NCBI RefSeq assembly: GCF_014633365.1
Contig: NC_068343.1
Span: 31,031,307-31,095,306 of the forward strand
Source: Diospyros lotus
Lineage: Eukaryota > Streptophyta > Magnoliopsida > Ericales > Ebenaceae
DNA length: 64,000 nucleotides
Direction of reading: 5' to 3'
The position numbers and the translations under genes were made by a program. Under the pieces are notes generated by a model that ran no database searches, had not been told where the DNA came from, and saw nothing but the letters and a program-made list of their open reading frames with translations. The stretch's first letter is position 1; the number at the start of each line of letters is the position of its first letter. This document shows positions 1 to 11,434 of the stretch, piece after piece.

Positions 1-749
1 AAGCACAGCCAAAAGTCTGAAGAAATGAATAAGCTGGTGGTTTGTGATGAAGCAACTAACAAGGAGAAAAAAACTTTGAGTTGAGGAAGATAATAGGTTT
101 ATAAGAAAGACTGCAGTTTGAGATGCTTCCACCGAAAATTTTTTGGGAATACAAGCATGAGAAAGTAGGGTTAAACCCATCTCAACAATGTGTCAATGCT
201 TTCTTTCCACAACACCAATTTGTTGATGGGTACGAGACAAGTAAGCCTAGATCATATACGATGTTGGTGAAAATAAGGAAGAACCACCTCATATTCACCA
301 CCATTATCAGACTGAAAGGATTTGAGTTTGGTATTATACTACAGTTCAGCAAGCTCATAAAATCTAATAAAGGTGGCAAGGGCTTCAGATTTTAATTTCA
401 AAGGATATAGTCAGGTATACCTAGTATAAGCACCAACAAAAATAATATAGTATCTATATCCTTCAATAGAAAAATGAGGAGTTGACCCCCAAAGATCAAA
501 ATAGACAAGTTCAAGAGGTTGTTTGGGTTTAATTTCAGAGTCACTAAAAGGTAATTGATGTAATTTACCAAACTTACATGAATCATAAAAAGAAAGAGAT
601 GAATGCGAACAAGGAACATTCATTTTATTCATTATCATCTGCAATACAGAGAAATTGGGATGATCTAGCTTTGTATGCCAAAGATCACATAGAGTTTTAT
701 GTTGAATTGTAAAAGAACTGGCATTACAAGGATTTATGCTAGAATTCAC
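1..749 (-). pseudogene. copia GAG-pre-integrase and integrase remnant
   Basis: The open stretch at 411-749 translates to a GAG-pre-integrase motif (LWHTKLDHPNFSVLQMI) followed by the integrase start (LVYFDLWG). The copia integrase core continues in shifted frames: an SDNGGEY-like motif lies near 330-300, then a degenerate version of the conserved QQNG-ERKH segment near 230-180, then a HACIP...FLINLL segment down to about 70. At least one stop and one frame change lie between these blocks. The plus-strand open frame at 123-395 is only the antisense of this region. Confidence 0.75.
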
Positions 750-1189
750 CGTGTGGAAAAAGGCTTTAAGCCTGAATATAAATGTGAAAACAACAGTAAG
801 TGTTCAATGGTAGAAATTGAGGCCGAACTGGAAAAAGAAACTGGAGCAGGACTTGAAAGTAATGATGTACTTCTAGAAGAGGCAGATGCAACTTGATAAA
901 GTCAATCTCTAAGTTGACCTTGGAGTAGCCCAGTTCCTATTTCCTTGCCCTTAATCATACAAGAAGCAGCATGAAACTCAGCAATAACACTATTTTGTTT
1001 AGTAAGTCTAGAAACACTAGCTCACTTATTTCAAAAAAAAAAAAAGTCTAGAAACACTAATTAGATTCTTAGCATTGCTTGAACATGTAAGACACATGTT
1101 GGTTTTAGGTAAATGGCTACAACCAACACGTGTAATAGGTAGTTTCTTACATTTCCAACTGCAACTTCTGCAGTGCCTTGATACTGGAA

Positions 1190-1500
1190 ATTAAGAGTTA
1201 GATTGTTGAGATTTGAGGTAATGTGATTTATTGCACCAGAATCAACAAACCAAGATGAGTCATTCAGGGTTTCAAGAGAGGCAAAGTAGGCTTTGGGTGA
1301 GCCAGAAAAATGTGAATATTGAATTGAACTTGTAAAGACACTTCTGTAGAACCACTAGTAGATGCTAAATAAGCTTTTTGATCTGTTTGAAGAGCAGGTC
1401 TACCAAAACCAGTGAAATTTGACACTGAAAGTTTCTATCAAATCGATGAAAACATCCATCAACAAAATGTCCTGGTTTACCACACAATTGGCAATAAAAC
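1190..1500 (-). pseudogene. copia gag zinc knuckle and aspartic protease remnant
   Basis: Minus-strand translation of 1441-1500 gives a CCHC zinc knuckle with intact spacing (CQLCGKPGHFVDGC, C-x2-C-x4-H-x4-C). About 200 bases further, near 1200-1260, is the protease active-site motif WFVDSGAINHIT with the catalytic DSG. These are diagnostic for a Ty1/copia gag-pol junction. Frame breaks lie between the two. Confidence 0.75.
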
Positions 1501-2023
1501 TTTCTTCAACCAGATCTACCTCTTCCTCTTCTATTATTAGAGCCACCTCTTGGATTATTATTCACATGTCGTTACCAATTAGAAGCAACATACTGAAATA
1601 TTTCCAGTAATAGAATTGACTGAATTATGCATACTCAACCTCTGTTCATGCATGACTTATAAGTAACAGGTATTGAACCTAATCCAGATTTATCATTTAT
1701 CTCATCCATTTGATATGCGAGAGGGAGACAATAGTCTCATTATCTGAGCCTAAACCACTGGTAACAGCCAACAGTAAGTCTTTATCAGACATAGGTTCTC
1801 CAATAGCAGTAAGAGCATGTCCAATAGTCCTAATCTTCAAAAATACACTCATTTACCGACATTGAACCTTTCTTAGTTGACCTAAGTTGTTGTTTGAGTT
1901 GAAAAGACTTGGCTCTTGTTTATTGTGAGTGTAGGTTTTCGAGAACATGCCACAGTTCAGACTATGACTCACAATGAATAACCTGGGCAAACACTTCTTT
2001 GCTGATTGTTAAGAACAACCAGC

Positions 2024-2254
2024 CTAAATATAACTGATCAATTTGAGCCACGCAAGATATTCTTCATTCACCTTCTGATCATCAGGATTACTAGAACGAG
2101 GATCTTGAATATATTTCGCAGGAGGTTTCTCAGATTTTATAATGAATTGAACTAGGTCATAGGCTCTAATTGTGGCAAGAATTTGAGCCTTCCAAAAGAG
2201 ATCAATATCTGTCTCTAATTTTATCGGATTATAGTTCGAGGCTTTCGCAATCAA
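2024..2254 (-). pseudogene. copia gag N-terminal fragment
   Basis: The 76-codon open stretch begins close downstream of the primer binding site and contains a gag-like segment (IRAYDLVQFIIKSEKPPAKY) and a D-x-Q-K-V-N-E-E-Y-x-A-W-L motif seen at the start of many plant copia Gag proteins. A related peptide is encoded at 62927-63127, so the two elements belong to one family. The frame breaks after this segment. Confidence 0.72.
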
Positions 2255-2355
2255 ACAAAAATCAGATCACAACTGAAAAAGAATTGAAGTTGAATGATCA
2301 TGAGATGTTGAACTCGAAGATTGCTCATGATTTCTCACCATTGATGTGAATCTTT

Positions 2356-2368
2356 GGCTCTGATACCA
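2356..2368 (-). other. primer binding site (initiator tRNA-Met)
   Basis: The plus strand reads GGCTCTGATACCA; its complement TGGTATCAGAGCC is the standard plant Ty1/copia primer binding site for initiator tRNA-Met. It abuts the putative LTR that starts with TG at 2369. Confidence 0.85.
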
Positions 2369-2652
2369 TGAGAAAGACAAGGAAAATTGAGAGAAAACAG
2401 AAAGAGAGAAACTGTATTCTCATTTTCTAAATTGAGATCTCAAATGATAAATGAGACATTGAGTTTATAAACTACTCAACAGAATCTTGAACAAACAAAG
2501 TGTCTATGAAAGCTGGCAGTAACAACCTGAGCAGGTAACTGCCGTTTGTTGCAACAGAATAAAGCCAACTAACCTCAAAGACAACTGAGAAAATAAAACT
2601 GTTAACTACTAATAACAATACTACATTATCTTCTCCTCTTCTTCTCCTCTTA
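2369..2652 (-). repeat. copia 5' LTR, about 284 bp
   Basis: The segment starts with TG directly next to the primer binding site. It aligns by eye with 63360-63649, sharing the sequence around TTGAGAGAAAA and the CT-rich tract at the far end. The distal boundary (near 2652) is inferred from that comparison; the expected terminal CA reads TA here. Confidence 0.6.
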
Positions 2653-3446
2653 TATGAATAAAGCAAGAACTAGGACTATCCTTAATAAACCAGATACTAT
2701 TTCTACATGTGCACTGCCAGGACTGTGGCCTTTTTAGTAACTGGTCATTAAACTGACTCCTAATTTCTTCTGCCTTATGCATGAAAAATTGCTTGCAAGC
2801 TTTGTGGCCGATAAAGGTCGTGGACTCTGAAGAAACTGACCAGAACATGAGTTATTTTTATTAAACTTTGTTCAAACCTTTTCCAATGAAAATCCAATCA
2901 AAATAGAACAAGAACCAAACAAATAAAAATTAAATCAAATAAATAACATAAACAAAGAGGAGAAGCGGAAGTGAAGATGGGCTTTGTAAGTTGATGTAGA
3001 ATGATGATTTGTTTGTCAACATGGAGAAAGATTTTTTTTTGAGGAATCCATGCAAGGAAGAAACCAAGTATAATTATTTGAAAATGAAAAATAAAAGGAA
3101 CAAGGAGAGTACACAGAGTGATGATGCAAGTGCAATTAATTTTTTTGGGCTATAGGGCAGGATTACAAAATCTATAATTTTTCTTGGATCTAATCATCCA
3201 ATAAGACATTGGGGGAATCCAGTGTTCTGAAACTACAATTATTCCCTTGATCTAATATATCTAATGTTTGAATGTATGAACGATTAAAATTTTCAAAATT
3301 CCAGGTTCAACCACAAACTTAGTACTGCCAAAAGATATCATTTATATTTTGGCACAAGGAGGAGTGAAAATGAGGAAACAGTTACAATTAGTTCAAGGAA
3401 AGAAATACCCAAAACAAATATCCTTCCTAAATCTTCATTTGCTTAC

Positions 3447-3811
3447 TGTTATCTTAGGAGCACTTAGAATTAGATTATTAGACTGAATTTACTTGTTGAG
3501 AGAGTTTTGGATTGAATAGAAATTCTCTCTTATTTATTCCATGGGTATGAAACCCTATATATACAAGAAGTATGCTAAAAAATCTCCTAAAAACTAGGAG
3601 TAGATAACAACCTAATAAGTAGGAACAATAATAGATAACAACCTAATAAGTAGGAACAATAATCATCTATAATTTCCAGATTTAAACAAAATATGAAAAC
3701 TTAAACTTGATTTATCTTCTTAGGCTTTATGCTTCCATATCTTCTCATCATTAACCGCCACTCCTTATCTTCTAAATGATAAGGTTCTTTATCCGCAACA
3801 TTACTGCCTCA
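3447..3811 (-). repeat. probable LTR fragment
   Basis: On the minus strand a TATATATAGGG promoter-like box (near 3555) is followed by an AATAAGAGAGAATTTC stretch, a layout common in short copia LTRs, and the segment can be bounded by TG (3447) and CA (3811). No TSD was found, so the boundaries are tentative. Confidence 0.33.
3601..3662. repeat. perfect 31-bp tandem duplication
   Basis: Two identical 31-bp units, each beginning TAGATAACAACCTAATAAG, occupy 3601-3631 and 3632-3662 inside the LTR-like fragment. Confidence 0.95.
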
Positions 3812-3849
3812 CAAGCGCGCACACTCGCAGTTCGAACAACTAAAGAGAT

Positions 3850-4330
3850 CAAATCAAAATGAAAGAAAACAGAATGTAAATTGACAAAAAATTAAATCAA
3901 ACCACAGAAGAGCCTTTATCCTGGTTCAGATTGCCCCTTAGGACAATCCTACATCCAGCCTCTAAAGCCTCCAGAGAGCAGCCTTTCTTTGATTATCAAA
4001 ATGCAAACAATACAATCCCTCACGATTACAAGCCTTCAAGATTACAAAGGACTATTCTAACTCACAGTCTTTTCTCTTTCACTTTCTCGTGAGAATGATG
4101 ATCGCCTATGACTAGACCTCTGTCCTATTTATAGAAAAATAGGGCGTTAACTACTAGGAACCTTATAACCGGTATAGACATTACCGGTTTTGACCCCCAA
4201 CTTAATTATATTTACAAGATGGAAACTGCCTATCTATACCCCCTAAATTCCGATGCATCCTTACTACCAATGAGCTGGATTACTCGAGAGAACACTCTTA
4301 ACACTTACCTAAGCAATTTAATGAAATTCA
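3850..4330 (-). repeat. probable LTR remnant
   Basis: The minus strand has a TATAAATAG box near 4125, followed about 150 bases later by a GGGGCAATCTGAACC segment of the kind found in the R/U5 part of many plant LTRs. No internal domains or TSD were seen, so this may be a solo or truncated LTR. Confidence 0.35.
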
Positions 4331-5423
4331 CTGAACATTTTATTGTATACAGCAGTTCATAGTTTTTAACTGAAAAATAAAAAATTACCATATACATGAA
4401 GGTGCTACCAAAATGTTGACATGTGAAACAAGAAACAACAAAATTAGAAATAAATATCTAAACTCTGCCCCAACAACCCTTCCCCACCACCACCCCACCC
4501 AAAAAAAAAAAAAAAAAAAAACAGAACAAATAAGAAAAAGAAACAGAAACAGAAATAGGAACAATAAAGTAAAATAGATAAAAGAAGAATGAACAAGGGT
4601 CAATGAGAATGTGGATAGAGCACAAATTAGACAAAATTTAAGTAAAAATGATTTAACCACATAAACAAGGATCAATAATTGAATCTTAAAGAAGCAAGAC
4701 TCGGGCAAAAAATATGGCAAGAAACAAGAAACCCACATGGCATAAAAAGATAACTAGATGCCAGAAGTTGACCACAGAGAGGTGTTAACGATCAAAAAAC
4801 ATGACACATATGCCTAATCAAAACTGATAAACATGCATTCTTATAAGAGCCTTCCCTCTGCAGGAATACATCACACAGTACCTAATGCAAGACAGAGAAA
4901 GAGGATATTTAATAGGATAACTAATGTAATCAACTACTGCCAATAAAAACACCCAATCAGATTCTTTTACCACTTCCCTATTGACCTTTGGCAAGGTATA
5001 TCAATGATTACACTACCAATAACATTTTTAGTGAAGTAGAGCCCTTACGAAGGAAGCAAGTTGGCTATGATTCCGATTGACCGGCAAGCAAGTCTATTTA
5101 CCCCCCTAAGGACACTACTTGTGTACTAAGCAAGAAAACTGATGTAACACAAAAAGATAATAATAGGCTTAAGGAGACTCTGAAGTTAAGAAACGATGCC
5201 AACAAAAAGAACAACATGGACAGCCTAGTTTTGGCAATAATATGTCAAAATGCAGATGCAAGAGCAAGGGATGCACTTGCCAAAGCTTGTTGATATTTGA
5301 TATATATTACAGGATAACTAATCAGCATAAAAGTTGTAGCAATAGCTATGCCCTAAGGAAAAAGGCTTTTAGATCCTCTTTACAGCAAGCATAAAACTTG
5401 AGATGATATTTTCAGCAGCTTAC

Positions 5424-5431
5424 CTTGAGAT
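5424..5431 (-). CDS. HDC1: HDC1 exon 2, 8-nt microexon
   Basis: On the minus strand ATCTCAAG is preceded by a pyrimidine-rich TTTCTTTCTTTTGCAG acceptor and followed by a GTAAGC donor. Exon 1 ends in phase 2 (GG), so the spliced codons read GGA TCT CAA G, giving Gly-Ser-Gln-Gly. As I recall, this is the sequence that follows the conserved RSRxQDNEG block in plant HDC1 proteins. Without this exon the reading frame would not connect. The next exon is not visible in the window. Confidence 0.68.
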
Positions 5432-8403
5432 CTGCAAAAGAAAGAAACACAATAAAGGATCATTAGAATGTGTTCCACCACCAGTGAACTAAGCATAACT
5501 TCACAACAGAAGAAATATGAAATATCAGATGCAAACAACATTAAATTAACTACATCACAAGTCATATAATTCATCTCAAAATGCAATACATCATCCTCAA
5601 GACTTGACTAAAATATCTGCACTCAAAAGTCCATAAAAGAAATAGTAAAGCTTTCTTTTTCATTCAGATCAAATTAATCTTATATGATCTTAAAGGAACA
5701 AAATTTCACTTTCAATTCAGTGCTCACCTAGTTCTCAGATAACTTATATGTTGTAGCATGAACATATCAATTCCCTTAAGACAGAAGCTAACCAAATATT
5801 AGTAATTGATGTGTATAAAGAACAATATGCAGCCAAACAGGCACATACAAACTCTTTAGAGCAAAATAAATAAAGTTTTCTTTATATTTCTCAATTTCAA
5901 AGTCCTTCAGCACATTGGGAAATCATAATCATATTTATTCCAAAATAGCCAATACAAAGAGATGTGTTCAACGGCTAGCAAGTAACACTCAATGCAGTCT
6001 CCTCCCTACTCATTCACCGGTTGTTTTGAAATGGACAAGTTTGCTTACGGACATTTTAGAAACTCTTGTGGGAAACAGCGATAAAACATGTAAAACTCAG
6101 TACTTTTAGTTTTGGGTTCAGTGATAAAATATTTTTAATCTTTACCAATTAGATAAAGCTTCAAATTAGGGGCTGATTATGAAGAGAATTAACTCCTTGC
6201 CACCACGTGCTTAAGTTAACAAAAAAGGTGCTCCAACAGTGCCATCTCAGTTGCCACTACCTCTTTGTTAAGCGACACCATTAAGTGGTTAAGCTACATC
6301 TGGAACATGCCTATGGTCTAAAATTCCAGCTCATGCAAATTATTGAATCAAAGTTCCAGCACATGCTTGTGCTGTTCTTCTTGCATAGGAAAAGAAATTA
6401 TACAAGGGGAAAGGAGAGTAGGAATGAACAGGACAAGAATAGAACAAGAGCAAAAAGGTACTGAGCAGAAACAAAACCTAAGAAAAAAGACAAAGCCAGG
6501 GGGATAGGAACCGCTGAGGGGTTGAGGGGGCGGGGTGGAGAGGAAGAAAAGAAAGCCTGCTGCAGGGCATTTCCAAGAAAAAAATTTTAAACTTCCCTCG
6601 TAATTTGAGTTATGGCCAAACCCTCTCCCCCTCATTCTTCCATGCTTATGTAAAAAGTTAGTATGAGAACGACATTATAGTGGGTTATTCTGTCACCTAT
6701 ATTTGTGATATGTTTTTACCACACATGCCAAAGTCAATAAGCCATAGCTGCACCTATACACAACCTATGGACATGAAACCTTGAACCATGTCCAAATTAA
6801 CATTTGATAGCTGTATTCAGTTGGTGCAGACTGATAACTAACTGACAACACCAGATTTTGGCCAACCTAGAAGTCTTGTATTAATCTGAATTTTTAATAT
6901 GAAACAAGTTATTAAGGAATATTTTGTCTTTATTTCCATGAAAAAATGAAGTTCCTATGATTTTTTAGCCCCATTAGGGAAAAAAAATCAAATTCTAAAA
7001 GCTTCTTAAATAAAATACTAATGCCTTAATTATCGGACTCCACTCGTCAGCTTCGTTCTATTAGTTCTTCCCAAATTCCCATCTTTATTCCCTTAATTAA
7101 CACTCAACACAACAAGTCACGTTGGTTAACTTGCAAACAAAAAAGAATAACCATCATAAATTCAATCAAATGCCTAGCGAGGAAAATATTCTAAAGTTGA
7201 CCATTCTTCAAATGAAATCAATTTTTACTACACAAAAAACTGAGAACGATAAAATTTCCAAACTAAATATGACAAATAAGAACACAGTAAGAAATTCAGA
7301 TTTATGACCATTGAGAACTCATTGATTCAAGATTAAGGCAATTTGGCAACTGTATCACACGAGTCAATGGGGTAACTTTAAGGCAAGACAATAAATAAAA
7401 GTTCACAACTGCATCACAATAGGGTTTCAATTCCTTAGTCTTTGCTACATCAAAATCACTAAGCAAAATGGTTAATAGAAGCTTTTAGGCATGATAATGA
7501 CAAGAAGTTTATAAAAAAGATATGTTCTTGCTCATATACTATCATTCATGACCCAGAATTGCAAACGCCATGGTAAGGTAAGCGTGGAACAAGACCTTGC
7601 TCTAAAATGTTTTAAGATAGAGCTTTTCCCAGGTTACAACAGCTGCACCACCATACACCTATGGTAAGAAGATCATCAAACAAATGGTGAACTACTACCC
7701 GAAGACTGAAATCCAAGATAAAGATCTCATGCCTCACATACCAAACTAACGTTTCAAATACAAAACTGAATACAAAAAAATAAAAATGAAAACTAAACAC
7801 TAAGAATAAAAAACTAAAAGCTACGTCAAATGGCCTCTAATGAACTTGAACAATGGAGAAACACCTGAGAAGCCAAAAATTTTTAATTAAGTAGGTCAAA
7901 AATTAAGTATTGGAATGTAAAATCAGTAAAGTCTGAATTGTTAGTGACATTATTATGAGACTTAGAGGTCAAGTTATCCCAAGGAAAGATCAATTTTGAA
8001 ATCTTGGACGAGTTGTTGAAAAAGGAAAAAAATATATAGAGAGAGAATGTTACTCATAGAATCAAGACAGAATGATTAACATGGAGAAGTGCATCAAGCA
8101 TTTTATGCAATTGTGAAGTCCCTTTATTTTGCATAAGGTTGAAAAATAAAATAAAATAAAAGGGAAAAACCTACACAGGCATACATGTCATATATGTTGG
8201 TTCAAGTTTAATAAAAATGTTTCCATGTTAACAAAGCAACTGTTACTCATGATAAGGCCAGTATAATTAAGAATCATAAATTATTCCACCTAGAATTGCT
8301 GCTGAAGTCTTAACTGAAAAAATAAAACAAGCATATAATTTTTTAGAATCTTGCCCCTGTCCACATAAGGAACAAAACTTATCTGTAGAGGCCTTCTCCA
8401 AAA

Positions 8404-8809
8404 CATAGTGTCATGACCCTATGAGCAATAAAAGGGTATTATTGTAATAGGGTAGAATAGTTTGTTAGGGATATTTAACAAGTGGTTAGAAGCACATGAG
8501 AGCATGTGCTAGGCAGTTAGAAGGCAAATATGCCTATATAAGGTTGTGTAATAGCTTTGTTTCCTCATAAAAGAAATTAATGAATTGAAATCTGAATTCT
8601 CTCCCCTTTCTTGATCTTCATCTGCTTCTTTTCTGTTCTTCTAATTCCCCCAAACAATTCTTCTACTTCTCTCCTCATTTCTCTCTACATCCTTCCCCCC
8701 ATTTCTGTCCAAATATCCCTCTAAACTTTCTGTTCTTAATCCTAAGCCTTTCGGATCCCTCTGAATGCCAATTTCAGCCTGTTATGAACCCTAGGTTCAT
8801 GACACATAG
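8404..8809 (+). mobile_element. solo LTR, 396 bp, TSD CATAG
   Basis: The LTR spans 8409-8804, starts TGTCATGA and ends TCATGACA (perfect 8-bp terminal inverted repeat), and is flanked by the direct repeats CATAG at 8404-8408 and 8805-8809. A CTATATAAGG promoter box lies near 8535, followed by a CT-rich leader, so its transcription direction is plus, opposite to HDC1. No internal retrotransposon sequence remains, which points to loss by LTR-LTR recombination. Lineage (copia or gypsy) cannot be decided from the LTR alone. Confidence 0.88.
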
Positions 8810-8825
8810 CTTGATAATATTCATG

Positions 8826-9236
8826 GTGGTCAAAGGCTTAAGGCACCAGAGTGGTTGGAGCCTAGGCAAGAAGCACAAGGCAATGGCATGAGCCTTTTGT
8901 ATGTGAGGCACACATTTAAAAATATGTATAAAAATATTTACAAATCATTATTCCAATATATACCTATAAAGAGGTAAACGCAAACTTATAAACTAAAAAA
9001 TAACAAATAACCAACACTATTTAACAAAATAATGAGGAGTTTTATTGTTTAATCAAATTTCTTTTAATTTTTTTCTGGTTATTACTGGTTAGATTTTAAC
9101 AAGTTCACAAAAAAAAAACAACAACAAAATTACACAGGCATAAAAGGCAGTTCGACTGAGAGCATCTCACTCTACAAGGCGTGTGCCTAAGCGCTAAGGT
9201 GTGCCTCAGCTTGAGCCTAGGCATGCCTTTGACAAC
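8826..9236. mobile_element. small non-autonomous inverted-repeat element
   Basis: The ends GTGGTCAAAGGC (8826) and GCCTTTGACAAC (9225-9236) are inverted repeats with 11 of 12 bases matching. Both flanks carry AGCCTAGGCA-type segments in inverted arrangement around an AT-rich core. No coding capacity and no clear TSD were found, so the superfamily is open. Confidence 0.5.
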
Positions 9237-9472
9237 TTTTCCCTTCTTGATTTTTGTTTTCCCAATATTTACCTAACAAATTATTACAAGAACAACCATA
9301 TTTTGCTATAACAGCAAATAACCAATGCAAAACAAAACAACATACATTATATATCATGCATTTTTAAGGAAAAATAGTACAGCTGAGTATTATGCAGACT
9401 ATACAAAATTAAACCAGCATTTACAGGAAAAAAAAAATTAAACCAGCATGGAAAATGTATTGAAAAGCATAC

Positions 9473-11085
9473 CCTTCATTGTCTTGTGCACGGGACCTGA
9501 AGCGGGGTTCACGATTCGCTACTTGAGGACTGCCCCTTGGACGAAGCATCCGCTTACGTTGCTGAACTCCATAATTGAATACTTCCCTTTCCTTTTCTGC
9601 ACCACCTTCAGTGTCTACACATCCATCCTCTGATTCTTTATCATAGCACCTAGGGCGCTTTTCAGGTCTCTCTCCATCTACATCAGCATCTCTTTCTTTT
9701 CTCCTTTCTCTACCCTCCCTGTCAAGGCTTCTCCAACCATCATGGTCTTTCTGCTTCTTCTGCTCCAATATTGTGTTTTCCTGCTCCATTGTCCTCCCAG
9801 AGATATCCATTGTTTCTTTCTCATTGAGAAAATTTTCTTTCTCAGCTGCATTCCATGTTTCTCTCTTAACATGATCTTTTTCTCTCTCTCTTGGTTTTTC
9901 CTTATCTTTAGAGAGATCCTTTCTCTCCCCCCACCGATCAGCTTCTCTTTCTTCCCTTGTTGCTTCTTTGTTATCGCCACTACCACTTCCTAGTTGCAAG
10001 TTGCTCCGTCGTTCATTTCTGTCTTTGTTATCCCTTTCTCCCCAATCCCTATATTTCAACAAGTCTTTTCTTTTCCTTTCTTTTTCTTTGAATCTATCCT
10101 CAGCTTTCAAATCAACTTTATTTTCCCCAACAGCCTCATGCGTCTCAAGGTAATCCCTCTCTTCGGTAGTTGAGCCCTCCTTCCCGACCTCCTTCTCAAT
10201 CGGGGCATGCAAATTAGCACGCGAAGCATGCCAAGGATCAGCATTTCCACCCAGGGTATCAGGATACCTCTTTCCCACCCTGTGATGCTCTCTCTGATCT
10301 TTCCAGTTGAAGTGACTTTTTTCTGCTCCGTAACCTTCCTTATCCATCTTGGAGTTATCACCCTTATACTCGGGATGATAAGAGTCCCTATCCCTGTCCC
10401 TATCATATTTGGGCTCTTTATTATCATCTGCCCTGCTCTCTTTACCGCTTGGAATCTGATACAGTTCCCTGGTGTCACGGCTCTCACCCTTGAAATCCCT
10501 AGTGTTGTCCTTGGAATCCCTAGGCTCCAACCTGTTTTCTGAAGCGAGAGAAGGCGGATGATCAGAATAGTAAGATTCATTGGAGGGTCTATGATGGTGG
10601 TGATGATGATGAGGAGAAGGAGGAGGTGGCGGAGGGTACATGGGAAGCAATGGAGACCATCTGTGACCATGGGTATGAGCATGAGTATCACTAGAGGAGG
10701 ACTCGTTGCGGGGGACCTTTGGGGGTATCCGTGCATCCTGTTGTTGGCCAACCATGTGATCGAAGGGCTGAGTATGTGTATGGCTGTGGCTATGGCTGTG
10801 TTGGTGGTGTTGCTGATACTCATTGCCTCCTGGAGGCCCCAACGGAGGGGCCAGCTTGGGCCCAACATTACTAGAGTGGTGGTACGCAGAAGCAGCAGGA
10901 TCATCAATTTGGTATTTTGAAGAAGAAGAACCCCCTCCTCCTCCTCCAACTCCTCCTGATGTGTTATTATTGTTATTGCTGTTATTGTGATTATGACCAC
11001 CACCACCACCACCACCACCAACTCCTCCTCCGCCACCGCCCACCTCCTCGTGTAACCTTTTATTTGGAGGAGTAGTACCACTCAT
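9473..11085 (-). CDS. HDC1: HDC1, histone deacetylase complex subunit, exon 1 (5' part of gene)
   Basis: This is the N-terminal part of the plant homologue of yeast Rxt3, HDC1. In Arabidopsis that protein binds HDA6/HDA19 and associated proteins in nuclear histone deacetylase complexes. The exon encodes 537 codons plus two bases. I start it at MSGTTPPNKRLHEE, the family's usual start; an in-frame ATG at 11133 would add 16 residues. Seen in order: Gly tracts (residues 16-30 and 44-52), an Asn run (37-41), His-Ser/His-Thr repeats (about 93-105), poly-Pro (151-156), poly-His (159-165), then a long Arg/Lys/Glu/Asp-rich disordered region. The recognisable family block is at the end: GVQQRKRMLRPRGSPQVANR followed by EPRFRSRAQDNEG. 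Splice donor GTATGC follows 9473. The conserved C-terminal Rxt3-like domain is not in the window. The product identity rests on remembered family sequence. Confidence 0.85.
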
Positions 11086-11133
11086 TTTCGATGCTTTTGG
11101 TGTCGATATAGACCACCCAACTGATACAGCCAT

Positions 11134-11434
11134 GGCAAATGAAAATCAGAGGGTTTTTTTTTTTTTCCCTTGTTGGTCCTGTATTTCTAATAAATCATCG
11201 TAATTTGATAAAAGCAAATCAAAAGAGAAGAGAGCAATTCAATTACCAACCTAGGTTGCACGGAAAAGGAAACGGGAAACACAATCAAATTATCACGATG
11301 AAAGCAAAATCATTAGCTTGCGGACAGGAATCAGACCCTTTCAAGTCAAAACGAAGCAATACGAGAATCACAAGAAATAAGACCAAGAAACAGATAAAAG
11401 AAGAAAAACAAAAGAAATCATACCCCTTCAAGAT
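11134..11434 (-). other. HDC1: HDC1 5' leader with possible 5'UTR intron
   Basis: On the minus strand a GTATGA donor at 11423-11418 and an AATACAG acceptor ending at 11179 could define a 245-bp intron in the 5' untranslated region, leaving a short leader exon before the ATG. An A/T homopolymer tract lies at 11153-11166. Transcript data would be needed to confirm this. Confidence 0.35.

Larger units (their letters stand above)
1..2652 (-). mobile_element. Ty1/copia retrotransposon, 5' part, decayed, in HDC1 intron 2
   Basis: Reading on the minus strand from 2652 towards 1, the parts are in Ty1/copia order: LTR (about 2369-2652), a primer binding site complementary to initiator tRNA-Met (2356-2368), gag N-terminus, CCHC zinc knuckle, aspartic protease, GAG-pre-integrase and integrase core. 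Reverse transcriptase, RNase H and the 3' LTR should lie beyond the left edge. The frames are broken by several stops and shifts, so this copy cannot be autonomous. A shorter relative of the same family sits at about 62965-63649 in the other host gene. Orientation is sense relative to HDC1. The outer LTR boundary is approximate because no TSD can be checked. Confidence 0.82.
2653..5423. other. HDC1 intron 2, non-coding with LTR-like remnants
   Basis: No further HDC1 exon is recognisable. The segment contains a perfect 31-bp tandem duplication, probable LTR fragments (3447-3811 and about 3850-4330), an A-run at 4501-4521 and otherwise AT-rich sequence. The remaining HDC1 exons encoding the C-terminal domain are presumed to lie left of the window. 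Confidence 0.5.
5432..9472 (-). other. HDC1: HDC1 intron 1, about 4.0 kb
   Basis: The intron starts with GTATGC immediately after exon 1 and ends with TTTTGCAG before the microexon. It contains a solo LTR (8409-8804) and a small inverted-repeat element (8826-9236). The stretch 5432-8408 is AT-rich and shows no coding signal; its short open frames have no recognisable similarity. Confidence 0.65.

Noticed and set aside
699..896. Plus-strand open frame
   Set aside because: Antisense to the copia gag-pol region, no own similarity.
6348..6635. 95-codon minus-strand open frame in HDC1 intron 1
   Set aside because: Low-complexity Phe/Pro/Ser-rich product, no splice context that would join it to HDC1 in phase.
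10107..11081. 324-codon open frame overlapping HDC1 exon 1
   Set aside because: It is the alternative frame of the repetitive HDC1 exon; its product is low-complexity and lacks any family similarity, whereas the 9473-11085 frame holds conserved HDC1 sequence.
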